A DNA stretch of 64,000 nt from Nitzschia sp. DOCU1 (GCA_951394045.1 OX595991.1:3286001-3350000); one strand, 5' to 3'; shown: positions 41,099 through 53,200, counted from the first letter of the stretch. Numbers and translations are program-made. The notes: generated from the letters alone by a model not told the origin.

Positions 41099-42928
41099 TC
41101 AGATCGATGCGTCAAGGAAGCTAAATATCGAGAGGCCGACCGCAAGAACAAACGAGAACGAAACAAAAATACAAGATTCCACGCCCGAAGCGTTGGGGCG
41201 ACTTCCGACCTTGGGGCCATACAAACCATCGGGATCGTAGGTTCGTTCCCCGTTCATCACAGTCACTAAAATTTCGGCCCTACCAATGTCTTCTACAGCA
41301 TCGTTGAAAATGTTGCGAGAAAGGATGATGAAATCTGCAAACTTTCCGGCCTGGATGGAACCTGTAGTGTCGTCCTGTTGCAAAGCAGTAGCGGCATTGA
41401 TTGTCATCATTCGAATCGCAGTGTCGAGACTCGATATCGCCTTTCCTCCTGGTCTCGTTAGAACTCTCTTGAGTTTGACCAGGGGATCAAGTTCATCAGC
41501 ATCCCAACCGCTGCTCAATGTAACGAGAGCTCCGGTACTGGCGACCTCTTTGATCGGAAGCAATTCACTTGCACGAGTGGCGCCGATGGCATCGGCAATG
41601 AAACTGCTGTAGGATGGATCGAAGCTGCTGGGAGCCATCTGGAAGTCCGCTACGACTCCGAGCTCCGCGAATCTTGTCCGATCAGCTTCGTCGACAAGAT
41701 TCAAGTGAGTAAGACGATGTGTGCCAGGATAGCTCAATGATACAATCGCATCAAGCGCCATAGTGGCGGCTCGGTCACCCGTCACCAGCAAGTTCAATTG
41801 GTACCCTGCCGCAGCGATAGTGTTTACAACAGCCTCCAAGTTTGCCTGGCTGCCAAGGTATTCGAAGCCCAGCTCTCTCTCGGACGACAGAGCCATGAAA
41901 TCTTCGTATGGTTCGTTCAGAGCCGCCGTGCTGAGAGGCAAAATGCCGTCAACGTAGATGGTGGCTTGGTTGAACCGGACAAGTTTGTCCTTTTCGTTGG
42001 TGAAGCGAGACTGCAACATGAACAATTGCTCGCCCAATCCGACGTCGGGGTAGATGTAAAATGCGTTACTAGCACGTACAAGCATCTTCCCTTCTGCTTC
42101 TGCACGATCCCAAGCTTCAGTCTGAGCTTGCTTCCAGAAACCACCAATATCACTGATGGACGTAATGCCGAAGGACGCGAGGGTCGGCATGGACCTCAAC
42201 AGCCCATCGTATGCTACCTGCTTGTTGCTTTCTGTTGGGGGAAACGCAGCATTGCGGAATCCATGTTGAGCATTCTCGCGAACAACACCCACAACTTCCC
42301 CATTCTCGTCACGATCCAGCATTCCGCCATACGGATCCTTTTCGTAGTAAAGAAACATGGTCGAGTTTTCAAACGCCGCAGTGTTAACAAGGGCACTACG
42401 GCCCAAGTTGTCAAGAACAAGCACCGGAGTATCTGGGAATTCGTCGTCGAGCACCTTGATGGGCCAGTCATAGTTGTTTTCGGAGATGGCGTCAAGCAGT
42501 TTGATAAGGTCGATGCCCATTCCTACGATCCAGCCTTGATCTCCGAATTTTCCACCGCGTTTGCAGTCTCTTAGCTTTTTCGCAATGTCGTACAAGTCAG
42601 TGTTCTCTGGTAGGTGACACATTTCCGAGTTGATTCCTGCTTCAACGGCATGGACATGAACGTCCTGGAATCCAGGGAGGACAAGCCTGCCATCAAGATT
42701 CCAGAACTTTTCTTCAGGACCCAGGGAGTTTCTTAAGGCCTCTACTGTGCCCACTGCCACTATCTTGTTGCCTTCTATCGCCATTGCCTCGACAATTGGC
42801 TTGGTTGCGACGACCGTGTAAATTTCACCATTGCCAACAAGGAGGTACCCGCTAGAAAGCTGCAAAAGGCTGCTCACGAGGGCCACTCGTAGTAGTGGCA
42901 AGGAGTTACAACGAGCACCACGATGCAT
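41099..42928 (-). CDS. YtcJ-type amidohydrolase homologue, secreted or surface-anchored, several ligands altered
   Basis: A 609-residue protein with a signal peptide (to about residue 28) and a hydrophobic C-terminal segment (about 588-607) preceded by small residues, as in GPI-anchored or tail-anchored proteins. Between them is an amidohydrolase-3 (YtcJ/NfdA-type) domain: the composite beta sandwich, LVLPGFQDVHVHA with the HxH metal pair (His91, His93), and LTHLNLV carrying the beta-6 His. Three usual positions look changed: the beta-4 Lys (ATIYVDG in place of a K-containing phrase), the beta-5 His (LLVTGDRA where HAIGDRA is usual) and the beta-8 Asp (LSSGWDAD where SD is usual). Catalysis may thus be lost or changed. 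Confidence 0.82.
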   Translation of the reverse strand: MHRGARCNSLPLLRVALVSSLLQLSSGYLLVGNGEIYTVVATKPIVEAMAIEGNKIVAVGTVEALRNSLGPEEKFWNLDGRLVLPGFQDVHVHAVEAGINSEMCHLPENTDLYDIAKKLRDCKRGGKFGDQGWIVGMGIDLIKLLDAISENNYDWPIKVLDDEFPDTPVLVLDNLGRSALVNTAAFENSTMFLYYEKDPYGGMLDRDENGEVVGVVRENAQHGFRNAAFPPTESNKQVAYDGLLRSMPTLASFGITSISDIGGFWKQAQTEAWDRAEAEGKMLVRASNAFYIYPDVGLGEQLFMLQSRFTNEKDKLVRFNQATIYVDGILPLSTAALNEPYEDFMALSSERELGFEYLGSQANLEAVVNTIAAAGYQLNLLVTGDRAATMALDAIVSLSYPGTHRLTHLNLVDEADRTRFAELGVVADFQMAPSSFDPSYSSFIADAIGATRASELLPIKEVASTGALVTLSSGWDADELDPLVKLKRVLTRPGGKAISSLDTAIRMMTINAATALQQDDTTGSIQAGKFADFIILSRNIFNDAVEDIGRAEILVTVMNGERTYDPDGLYGPKVGSRPNASGVESCIFVSFSFVLAVGLSIFSFLDASI

Positions 42929-44059
42929 CTATTCAAAAGGGAGGTCCAGTGGAGCCGAAACGAATCTGCAGACGCACGGTTCTGCTTTATGTCTTCTATG
43001 CAGTTTTGCACGCAGGATGACAGCATCCGCGTCCAGGGAAAGTGGGAAGTGGGGTGCGCCATGATGCTAAGGTGCGCCGAAGCTCAGCATCACCACATAT
43101 CGGTCATAACACAACAGACACAACATCACAAAACAACAAGCACTTCCCCTTGCTCGATTCAGCATCGATACAACGATATTCCCACATGTCAACTCATCAT
43201 TATTAGTCTACGAGTTAATCTTATCACTCGGGGACGGCAAACGCTCTCACTCTGATCAGGTCTGCCGCTCCAAAAGACGAACAGCGAGGCATCTCACACA
43301 CATGATCAACGACTCAACACCGGCTCCTGTCATTTTGGCGGGTAGAGTACAATATCTTGAAAGCGAGTGATGGCGATGTGTTATGATTACATCTACGAGG
43401 GTTCCAAACCACCATTTTAACAATCGCGGCGCAAAACCATGATGCCACTACGCCATCGCGGGGTTCGAAGAGACCGCGATTCGCGCGCGAGCGTCCGCAC
43501 GCCACCCGCATCTTCTATGCTTCCACCCGATTTCGAGCTACCCGTAGTTTCCCGACTATTACGGGTGGAAGGCATATAAAAATCCCCCAGTTCGAATACT
43601 ATCCGAGCATGGCCAGCCACGGGTCCCGACCCGTGTTTTCGTGTCGCACCCCCCCCCTCAAATAGCATAAATAAACGTATTTTACGGATCAAACTACGGT
43701 TTTTTCGATCGTTCTGCAGGTTGCCACCCGAACAGAACCCGTTTAGCCACCCGTATTCAACGTCACTCCAATCTTTTGGTGTGACTCTCTCGCGCAGACC
43801 CCAATAAACCCCCCCCTCAACATTCAACCCCCTTTCTAAATTCTCAATTCAAATCAATTGATTCGAATCAAACCCGGTATTTCAAGTGAACCACATGCAA
43901 AGCTCGGCAGCAGTACAACGACCGGAAGCTAGCGACGATGGGATTAATACTACCGGTACTGATGACGATACGGTATACTTCTTTTCTCTAATTCGATTAG
44001 CCCGTCTATCCGAACTATCAATGCACCATCATCCATACACAGGTGCATCCTCCTGGAGC
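42929..44059. other. Intergenic region with repeated GCCACCCG motifs
   Basis: GCCACCCG or one-mismatch variants occur at 43501, 43522, 43537, 43562 (opposite strand), 43723 and 43746. A perfect 8-bp-stem palindrome (CACGGGTC-CC-GACCCGTG) is at 43618-43635. A 136-codon minus-strand ORF (43417-43827) overlaps these motifs but is not gene-like. The region could be the end of a mobile element or a binding-site cluster. Confidence 0.45.
43618..43635. repeat. Perfect palindrome, 8-bp arms and 2-nt centre
   Basis: CACGGGTC CC GACCCGTG. It sits within the GCCACCCG motif cluster and contains the same CGGGT core on both arms. Confidence 0.65.
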
Positions 44060-44311
44060 GCCATTGCGCTACGACAATCGCATCCAATTGCTGCTCTCCC
44101 ATGACCGAATTCGATGACAATAAATCATCGGCATTGCGCTACGACGATTGCGTCCAATTGCTGCTCTCCCCATGACCAAATTCGATGACAAATCATCATA
44201 ATTTCAACATTCAGGTACAACCTCCTGCATCGGTATTGCGCTACGACGATTGCGTCCAATTGCTGCTCCCCCCAGGACTTCCCCCCAGGACCGAATTCGA
44301 CGACGAACCAT
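44060..44311. repeat. Three imperfect tandem units of about 80-95 bp
   Basis: Units start at about 44062, 44131 and 44225. Each contains attgcgctacgac, then gcRtccaattgctgctc, and later gaattcgaYgac or aaattcgatgac. They differ by small indels and substitutions. No ORF depends on them. Confidence 0.75.
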
Positions 44312-44901
44312 CAACATTTCAACACTTGTCGTCTATTCTCATCTTCTCCTCTCGCGCCGGTGACAACGGAGGACATCATCTAAGTCTCGACTTGCCCTCC
44401 TCAATCGAAAAGCACGTTCCGGAAAGCACCAAATAGTGAGTCGGCCCGATCAGTCATTCAAGCATCATTGTATCACAACGAGATTTCTCACCTTCATTCG
44501 TTCCAATCCTGTCACCCTAACAGTAATAAAAGGCCAAAGATGATTTGAGTTGCACAAATCCCGCATTTCTTTACACGCCCAACCCATGTCACTCACCGAT
44601 GCTTACCCACAATGACTTCCTCCCCTATGCTTTTTCTTGCTGCTCCTGTTGCATATACTGCTGGAATACAATGAGAGAGATGGCATCACACTCATTTTAA
44701 AAATGCCTCATCCCTCTCTCGCTTTCTCTTTTGTCTACTTACGTGTGTTTTGCGTCAACACATATACCGACTAATTTTATGGCGCGGTACCAGCCAAATC
44801 CTGACAAACCCCACGGGTCGCCCCAGTATAATAATATTACAATATAATCTGAATACTCGCCATGTACCCACATATGCTATCGGTAGTTTGACCCTATCTA
44901 T
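44312..44901. other. Intergenic region, no gene seen
   Basis: Downstream of the repeat units and of the 3' end of the next minus-strand gene. Short ORFs only. A/T-rich near 44830-44860. Confidence 0.5.
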
Positions 44902-45624
44902 CTATATTCTTCGATCCTTGGCAGAAAGTTTGCTTGCTAAGTTAGTCAGTTGCAATGCATAGGCAGCCGTCAGCGGGTGAATAGAGGTCGTAGAATTGTT
45001 GTGGAATGCTCGAGCAACAAGACTTTCGGCTCCTTTGTATCGACCCTTTACCTGGTTCTCAAAATAACCAGTAGCATCATTTGGAAAGGCTTGGCAAAAG
45101 TCAATAGAAATTCCTTTCGCCGACTCTTCTAGTTGAGCAAGCCAATTGGCTTTCTTTTCGAAAGCCGACAGGACCACCGGTCGAGCTTCAGCTCCGCTAT
45201 GGCTAGAGTCATCATCATCTTGATCGTAGGGAGCAGCATCCCCAGTGATGTTACTGGTATCATCCTTGTCGTCGTCGTCGTCGTAGTCGTTGTGGTACAA
45301 TGCCTCCTCGAATGTTCTTTTTTGACCAGCGCACTGTACCGTTGACTCTGCTGGTATATTTGTACAGTTGGCGTCTCCAGTACCCCCCGCAGGTTGGAGG
45401 GAAAGAGCACGGATTGCTGCGGTGTGGGTAGCACTGGTGCCGTGCTGCCTTCGCAGAGCAGCAATTGTACCGTGGTGCTCTCGGGTTCTCTTATTGGAAA
45501 AGAGACCACGAATCCTGCAGATGCGACATTGGAAGAAGATGGCTTCGATCCTGTCACACGAACGACCGTCTAGCTTTGTCTGGCATTGCAGCTGGGCAGC
45601 CCACCACAATTCTGGGTCATCCAT
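44902..45624 (-). CDS. Hypothetical 240-aa protein with a Cys-containing N-terminus and acidic middle
   Basis: The frame is open to 45768, but the Met at 45624 (MDDPELWWAAQ) looks the better start. The N-terminal part has a CxxC-containing stretch (AIFFQCRICRIRG) that could bind metal. A disordered block very rich in Asp follows (about 45215-45300), then a C-terminal helical part (FEKKANWLAQLEES ... FCQAFPNDATGYFENQVKGRY ... AYALQLTNLASKL). I do not recognise the family. The mix of a zinc-ribbon-like start and acidic spacer would suit a nuclear protein. A transposon-derived origin is possible, because GCCACCCG motifs flank the gene (43501-43753 and 46061). Confidence 0.5.
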   Translation of the reverse strand: MDDPELWWAAQLQCQTKLDGRSCDRIEAIFFQCRICRIRGLFSNKRTREHHGTIAALRRQHGTSATHTAAIRALSLQPAGGTGDANCTNIPAESTVQCAGQKRTFEEALYHNDYDDDDDKDDTSNITGDAAPYDQDDDDSSHSGAEARPVVLSAFEKKANWLAQLEESAKGISIDFCQAFPNDATGYFENQVKGRYKGAESLVARAFHNNSTTSIHPLTAAYALQLTNLASKLSAKDRRI

Positions 45625-46296
45625 TTTTGTTGCCGTTGGACGAAGGATGTGAGGCTGAGAAGTGATTGAAGAGGGGGCGACGACGAGAGATGCGGAGGCG
45701 GCGAGATGAGAGAAAGAAGAGCCGAAGATTTTGAAAAGAAGATACGTACTCAATTTTCCGTACGACATCAGAAAAGGCGCGCCGCTAGAAACGGCATTTT
45801 ATGACTGTTATTCTGTCGTGTGTGGATGTCATGTGTGTTGGTTGACGCATGGACGGCGACATTGGATGAGAAGTTGTTTTGGGGGCGTTCGTCGGTCTGT
45901 GCGGAAAGAGTGTTGCATCGGGTGGTGACCTGCATTGTGACGCGAACTTTTTTGAGTTCAATGTTGAGATTTTGGGGTGATTTCTACTGCAGGTGAGCTC
46001 GGGCCGGCGCCCGCATTTGGGGGGAAATTACGGGTGAGGGCTTAGGTAAGCTTTCTAAAACGGGTGGCTCAAAATGGGGTGTCATAGAGGAAGCTATTAT
46101 CACTTTGTTCCGGGCTATCGCTGCTGTCAACGTCATCCCACACAAAAAACTGACTAGACTGCATGGGCTTTTTGTTCCGCGGATTGCTCCTCTTCTCTCT
46201 CAGATATTCTTGCGCATACTGACAAGTCATGTCCCTCCCGGAAGGACCAGTCGAGTCCTCCGTCCGCTCCTTCCTCAGAGCCCCCTGCTCGGACCG
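45625..46296. other. Upstream region of the hypothetical gene and 3' flank of the receptor gene
   Basis: It contains one CGGGTGGC (46061-46068, reverse complement of GCCACCCG). The plus-strand ORF 46105-46809 is antisense to the receptor gene and not credible. Confidence 0.4.
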
Positions 46297-49037
46297 TCAA
46301 GTCCATTCCGTCAACCTCAGAGTGTCTCGCCCGCACGGATGACTCCACACCGCTGTCCTCCTTTCTCTCAGGATCGATGGGGTCCCCGAGTAGTCCAGTC
46401 CAGAGAGGAAGATTCGCTTTTGACTACCAACAAGACTCAAGCGTCTGCTGGCGCTTTCCCCGGCTTGTTCTTGCCGGGCATGGCGGCGGGGGAAAGCAAC
46501 GGAACAAAGACGTGGCAATACTACAAAAGCCACACTGGAAACAGCGAAAATCCAAACCAAGGCAACGCGGCAGACGTAGGTAGCATTGGCAGAAGCGTCG
46601 TCAATGACCACCAGGACAGGCAAGCCTACGATCCAGGACTGGATATGAAAGATGATCGCGTAGAAGACGGGTCTACTCTCACTCAAATTGTTGGGGAATA
46701 CGATGGTCTTGGCCGCATAATATCCGGCCAACGACTCAGCAGATACCAACAGGACCATGAGTGGGGTGAAATAGGCCCACCACTGTTCGCATGTGCAACG
46801 GCCGTATGACTCTGCCTTGCTTTCATCAATCACTGTACGATCCCAGACCCATGGATCAACAAGGGTCCATACAATCAGGATGGACATTGTGAGTACCAAG
46901 AGTAACAACAGCGGGCCGATTGACTGAAGCGAAGTAATGGAGCGACGTCTTGTTCTCAGCACTTTATCCAGACGCCAAAGTTTGCATGCAATCGCAGTGA
47001 ATGTAATGACGTATCCAACAAAGAAGAGCCACGGCGTCATCATGCAGGCCACGTCAAGTGCATGCTCGCTCCAGCCAGCGTTCTCATCCCAAGATATTGT
47101 GAATATAGAAGCCGACAGCAGGATGGATCCGACGGATACAAGAACTAGGAAGAGAGGTTGACCCAATCGTACCAAATTGTGCTCCCGCCATCGCACAATG
47201 AAGAAAATCGCTCCAATGGAGAGGGTCCAGCATGCTCCCATCATGACAAGGCCAAATATTCGTACTCCTTTGGACAAAAAGTTTTCGTCCATGAATACTC
47301 GGTAACCTTTGGGCGGAGCCGTGGATCCGTCCCGGTACACAAAGGCCTCCCCAGGGACCTGGACAAATGCCTTTTCCACTGCGGAAGACTTTTCGTCTTC
47401 AATAGAGTAGGATACGAGGACTGCCTCGTAGGAATTCTTTCCCGACAGTTCATTGTGAACGGCTCGGATGTTATATATACCTACAGGTACGGAAGTGTTT
47501 CTTGCAAAAAATGGCGCGTTGAAGCAATGGGGCCAGAGGCACCCTCAAACACAGTCGTCGAGAAGGCTTCCCGAATTTGGTCAGCAGAGAGCCGGGAGTC
47601 TTGTTGCGAAGGTGCCGTGGTATTGCTACTGCTACCTGAATCGGCCAGGTTTCGAGTGTCCCGACCAGCATTTGCTTGGCAGACCGCCAAACCAAGAGAA
47701 ATCACAGCGTCATAGGCAAAGGAAGAGAACTGTGACGGCAAATGAGATTGGAAATAATCGGGCGTGCCTTGAAAGAGTTGGGAATTCGGTGTCATTTCGT
47801 TCAAATGCTTGACAATGTCCGGTCCTTGGTCTCGCCACGCACGAAGTAGCTTATCCTTGGAATCGACCTTTTCATATCCGTCAATATAGTCCACGATCAT
47901 GGCGCCTGTTAAGAATTTGTCCATGGTGGAACCCGGTCGGTGTTCTCCAAACCAAGCAGCAACGTCCCGGGGTTTAACCCGCTTTGGGTCTAAGATGTAA
48001 AGATATGAATCCCCTTCCAGCATTCCAAGTGCCTCAGCATCCTTGGCAACTTGAATGTAATCACTTACAAGTTGAACGGAAGGAAAAATGGTTCTGTATC
48101 CGCTCTGACGGATACTGTTTAGCATGGACTTAAAGGGCTCTGACGACTTGACGCTGACTTGGAAACCGATAGCTTTTCCTCCCTTGGCCAATTCATTGGC
48201 AGGGTGAAGCGAATCAAACGGCATTGACTGGGCCATGACGGCCAAGAAGTTGTTTTGTCCCGAGCTCAGGTATCGCAAAACGTGTGGTATCCAAAAGACT
48301 CCTTGTTGTGCGGGAAGGACCGAAACCACGGTCACCTTTCCATGCGGTGGGGGTTTCGTTTTCAGGCGCGATTCCAGGAGATCCGTGTCTAGCTGGTCCG
48401 CAGTTAAATGTAGATTCTCGTCATCAGCTTTAAAAGTCGAGGTCGGGGTCCTTGCGTCCGTAGTGGGGGGTGGATAAGAATATAGCATATGCAACATGTC
48501 ATAGGCAGTCGCAATCACATGAAACTCCCGTACATTGGCTCCGCCTTCCGGACCGATAACAGCGCAAGGCCGACGACGTGGTTGCCTCGCTTGAGTATTA
48601 CTAGTTTCGGCCGCACACGAGGTGCCGTCTGTAGTATTTTCGAATTTTTGAATGATATCGATAATAGACATTCTGCCATCGAATTTCGAGTCCACGACAT
48701 CAAAAGTCGACAGTGTGGAATTGCAACCCTGGGTCAAAAGGGTTAAATCGGAAACGACCGCAGGATTTCGTTCGTTAAAGTGACGAATCGCCATGTCGAC
48801 CGATGCCATGAGTGAGTAACCATTCATGGCTAGCATTCGAGTGATAGCCTCATCCGGTTGCACCATGACAAAACTTGAAAAAGGAAATAGGTGCAAAATC
48901 GAACACTCGGAAGCATCTGGAGCCTGCTGGCCGTCATCCTCCGTTTGCCCCCACGCCCAGGAGGACCTTACAGCGTTACTGCAGAGAATTAATAGTAGTA
49001 AGGTAGCACGCTTCCTGATATAACAAGGGGCGGTCAT
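46297..49037 (-). CDS. Class C (GABA-B-like) G-protein-coupled receptor, frame broken
   Basis: Two frames together make one receptor of about 900 residues. Frame 1 (49037-47481) has a signal peptide and a periplasmic-binding-like ligand domain (NGYSLMASVDMAIRHFNER, CAVIGPEGGANV, LPSQFSSFAYDAVISLGLA, FEGASGPI). Frame 2, open from at least 47530 to 46297, continues with FFARNTSVPVGIYNIRAV and reaches seven hydrophobic helices (from about 47280 to 46440), followed by a charged tail. The helices fit 7tm_3: PWLFFVGYVITF, TCEQWW in loop 2, and a final VCRVALVWIFAVSSVAF. The frame change falls near 47515-47526, just after FEGASGPI, and no intron consensus fits. Either the gene is a recent pseudogene or one base is wrong. 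Diatoms are known to have many GABA-B-like receptors; ligands are unknown. Confidence 0.78.
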
Positions 49038-50232
49038 CGTGAAGCAAAAGAAAGAGTGTTGCCGTTTACTTTGGATGTATTGAAATGGACGGCGAGGGTC
49101 CCATCGCGTTTTACTCTTTTGTGCTTATCCCGAACAGAGTGTGGGCCGTTAGTCATGCCTTCCGCTTTAGGATCGGAAGGGAACAGAAGAGAGACGGAGA
49201 AATATCAGGATCTATTTATAAATATGCTTTAACTCCAAACTAACCGTTTTGTCGACTCCCCTTTTAAATAAGAGCCTTCCCTCAGAAAAGTCTAAATCCG
49301 TGCGTGCTTCAAGGCGATACCAATAAGCATCCTTCTCATTGGAGGGGGACTTTTCCTCCCGAAGTTCTGCGCAGGTCAGAAGGCGAACAGATGGGACCTG
49401 CAGACATTAGTCATGACAGTTTCGCATTACCCAGAAAGAAATATGTCAATTGTGGTGCCGGCAATTCTGAATTCATGGCCAGATCGTTCTTGGGCTTTTC
49501 ATTTCTCCACGTCGGTCATGCCGGGCCGCTCAGATAAGTTCACTAGCATTCCCTGAACTAATAACTGAGGAGAAGTCAGATAATTCAGCAATAGCACTTC
49601 AATAGGACCATCCGGATGTCTCAGAAACAGCAATTCATCAGTGTACGTACCTCAATGGAAAGGTTAATAGCGTTGGTTTAATAAAAAACAAAGCCATTTT
49701 CGGACAAACATTCAGTATGTCCACAGAGAGTACCGGCGTCGAGTGCAATGCATTGGAGGGGTTCGCGATCAGCGAACGAATTGTGCAGAAATGTGGCACA
49801 GACAGTCGTCAGCATTATCGTCAGTATGCACCGTCTGTGTTCGATAAATAATGGGGTGGTGTGTGTCATTCGATTGAGTCGATTAGCATTACTTTATTCG
49901 TTTTCTTAATCCTCATCCGAATTCAGCGAAATTGCGCTGTTTCGCCCAAAGCAAATGGATGCTCGCTGAAAGGATTTGGATTCTATCACTCGTTTGTCTT
50001 TCTACTACTAGAGTCTCGGACGAGCACTTGCATGAATTCCTGGAATATTGGATCTCTCTCTTGTGTCGGCATACTCAACCTATAATAGATGACATTCCGG
50101 GTACAAAGAAGAAACGCAGGCTGCTGCCAAGAGTCTAAAGCAACTCGATGCTGCCCGATTACTACTCGACACGAGAGTAGCTACTAGTCGCAAGAAGTAG
50201 CTACTACTCTAGTAGAGCGGTGCGATGGGCAT
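49038..50232. other. Intergenic region, no gene seen
   Basis: It holds the upstream side of the receptor gene and the 3' flank of the large nuclease-helicase gene. Only short ORFs. Near 50100-50220 there are agtagctac/tagtag runs like those near 21680. Confidence 0.5.
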
Positions 50233-53200
50233 TCAACAACTTGATACGTCCGGCGAGAATGTCTTGGCCAGGATGTCGACCATTTGGTCCAAGCCGTGGT
50301 GGAACCAGTGGAGAATGATACTATTTGACGCCACCGCAAATTGACGCTCCAAGTAGAATGCAGCCTCCATTCGTAAGGCCACCTCGATGGAATAAAATGC
50401 CAACGCTGGCCTATGATTTGAGAGAAAAACAACTTTCGGCTCTGGGCAGGGTACTCCAGGTGGAACACATGCTTTCGCATCTTGGATTGTATGGGGACGA
50501 CTGTGTTTCTTCATCCACTTGGGAAGCCCGAGCTTTTTATTACTTCGATTCAAAAGTTTTGTCAGCGGCACTGCATCGCTTTTAAAATTTGCCTGATAGA
50601 ATAGTTGACCGATTTCGTCGGTATAGACGATAATCTCCCAACAAGGGCTGTCGAGGTCCACCGAGAAATTGAGTTCTTGACTGCTTCCATTAGCGGTCCT
50701 CCCATGCGATTGCGTTTCAGAAAGACGTTCAAATAGCAGCGACAAAACATTTGTGGATGGAAAATCTGTCGCCGATACCTGCGTTCCGCTATCCAAAGTA
50801 GTCGCAAACAGCCGACGAGCATTTTCTTGAGTGGTCTCGTCAAAAGTTCGCAAGATATGCCAAGTCGTTGACTTCTTCGGCGTTGGTGTGAAACTCGGGG
50901 GAAGAACATTCGTTGCTTGGTGCGGCGTTTGTTTGACACTTAGGGCAATCGTTTCAAGTGCGGACTGCGCCTCGCCATTCTCGAGAACCTTATTGTCCAG
51001 TCTACCGTTTTGCTTTGCTAACGCTGGCGCCGGCGTTTGGATACGTGCCTTTCGTTCTTGCTGCCACTCCACTAAATTTTCCGTAGTCAAAGCACGTTCA
51101 TCTGGCGTTTCAGGCAACGGAATTTCGTAGTCGTCCAAACCAGAAAAGAGTTCACATAGTGCCTTGATTCGCTCCGGAAAACAAACAAGTGCCTCTCCCA
51201 TGGCTTTGCAATCGTCGTGAAAGTCCAACGCGTTTTCTAGCCTTTGGATTGCCTCATTCTCGTCGAAACGGTGCGCTTCGACAGTAGCAGCCATGTCCAT
51301 GCGCTTTTTCAACCAAGCCATGCCTCTGATCAAGAGTTGAAAGTGCGATTCCTTAAAGGGCCCAGTCTCTGGGAGAAGACCAAAAGCAAGGTGACAAATG
51401 AGAATAAACAGAGGATTCGGAGGAAGCAGGGTCATTCCCTCGACTTTCATTGATCCACCATTTACTTCCAATGCGTTTGCGCAACAAGCAAAGAGCGGCA
51501 GGGTTGTACTTGTCGCCGAAGCCGACACAGTGTCCTCTTGAACCCAGACTTGTCGATCGCCTCCAAGGCGACGCCACCGCCTGCTGACTAGGGTCTCTTC
51601 GTGCGCCAAGAAGACGTCCACTGAAGCCTCGGGATCGTCGCTATTCTCTACCGGAAAACGCAAACGATGCCCACCTTTTCTTTGCCCTGATGCTAGTACG
51701 GAGACAAGGCGCGCTGCCTCGGGAATGTCCTCTAAGAGTGGACGATTCCAACTTGAAATCTCAGACGTCATACCGGTCGCCATTACTTCATTGCCCTTGC
51801 CTTTGAATAGAAGTGGCCGCGGCTGTCGTTTTTCAAAGGTAATTACTTGTCCACAACGGGTTGTAGCGTTCAAGATTTCTGCGGAATGGGAAGCAAGTAG
51901 GTCTTGAAGGTCGCGATTTGAGATTAGCCCACAATCACCTTTGCAGTAAAACTGGAACATTGAGTTTGTGGCCTTCTTTTTCGAGCGTTTCTTGCTGTTT
52001 GAGGCACAAAAATCAAACCCGATCAAGGATGATATTTCGCCGTTTCCCAGGGCTTGCGCGAGAAAAGATTCCAGATCAAAGTTACCACCAGTATAAAGAC
52101 GACGAAACAAAATGCAACTGTTCGACGTTCCGTTGGTTGCAGAAGTCGTTTCAGCTGAGTAAACAACCTTCCACATTCCACACTTTCGTTCCAGCACTCC
52201 ACGTCGCTTTATGTCTGGATTTGACTCTGCTTGTAAAAGCTTGCTTTCGCCCATCGCGCCGACCCAGTGAATTGCACTCCGCAATGAAGGCTTTCCGTCC
52301 ATTCCGTCTTTAAAGTAGGCAAAGCTATGCTCACCATGCTTCAGGATAAAGGCGTCGATGCCAGTTTCGCACATGTACGAAATGAGCCGCCCTTGGATCG
52401 TCTCCACTGACTCCATCAGCAAGAACTCTCTGTCTTGGTCGTCGCAAACCATTCCATTTCCTTGGACGTCTCGAGATTCAATGATCCGATAGGGGTGTCG
52501 CTCCTTTTGTAGAATCTGGTCTAGCTCCTTTCTTGAGACCGGATTCTTCTTCCGTTCCACTTTGATCGTGACGGAACCATCTGTCGATGTATTCAATTTG
52601 GTCGGCACACATTCTACGACGGTTTCAGAGAATACCCACAGTTTTAGAACTCGGAGGATGACCAACTTGTAGTGTGGCATGTGGACAGGAGGTGATGCAG
52701 CTTGTAGCTTATCTTCGTTGATACCCAGGAAATCTGCCACTCGTTTACGGAGATTGTTTCGAGTCGAGTAGAGTTGGCTCATTCGGGCATGAGCCAAACG
52801 GTAAAAGCTGCAAAAGTGCGATCGGTTGGGGGCGACATGATAGTCCCACAAGGCATTCATCAATGCAAGAGGCTCGGAATAAAGGTTGGCATCAAAATGG
52901 CATTTGGCAACGTACGAGTTGGAGCCTATTTCGTTGAATTTTGCCGGGTCGTGAAAAAGTGGGTTCGAAATTTGAAAAGGCGTCTTGGGAAACGACATGA
53001 CGGCTGCCATTTCGATTGCTTCCGCGGCAACCCCAAACTGTATTCCCAGTCCAATAAAACTTCCAAGCATCAAATCAATTCCCAGAGCCGTCACAAACGT
53101 TCCAAGATTTGTGATTTCTGCCTCGTCATTTGGCTCTGTCAAAAAGTTCCAATGATGAAGACTTTCAAACGACTTGTCAATGGTCTTCATCTTGGGTGGC

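Noticed and set aside
41798..42574. 258-codon plus-strand ORF inside the amidohydrolase gene
   Set aside because: Antisense shadow of a gene with clear motifs.
43440..43490. ggggttcgaag phrase resembling a tRNA T-arm
   Set aside because: Pairing gives a 5-bp stem around a 12-base loop, not a T-arm, and no cloverleaf can be drawn.
46105..46809. 234-codon plus-strand ORF
   Set aside because: Antisense to the seven-helix part of the receptor gene; no domain character.
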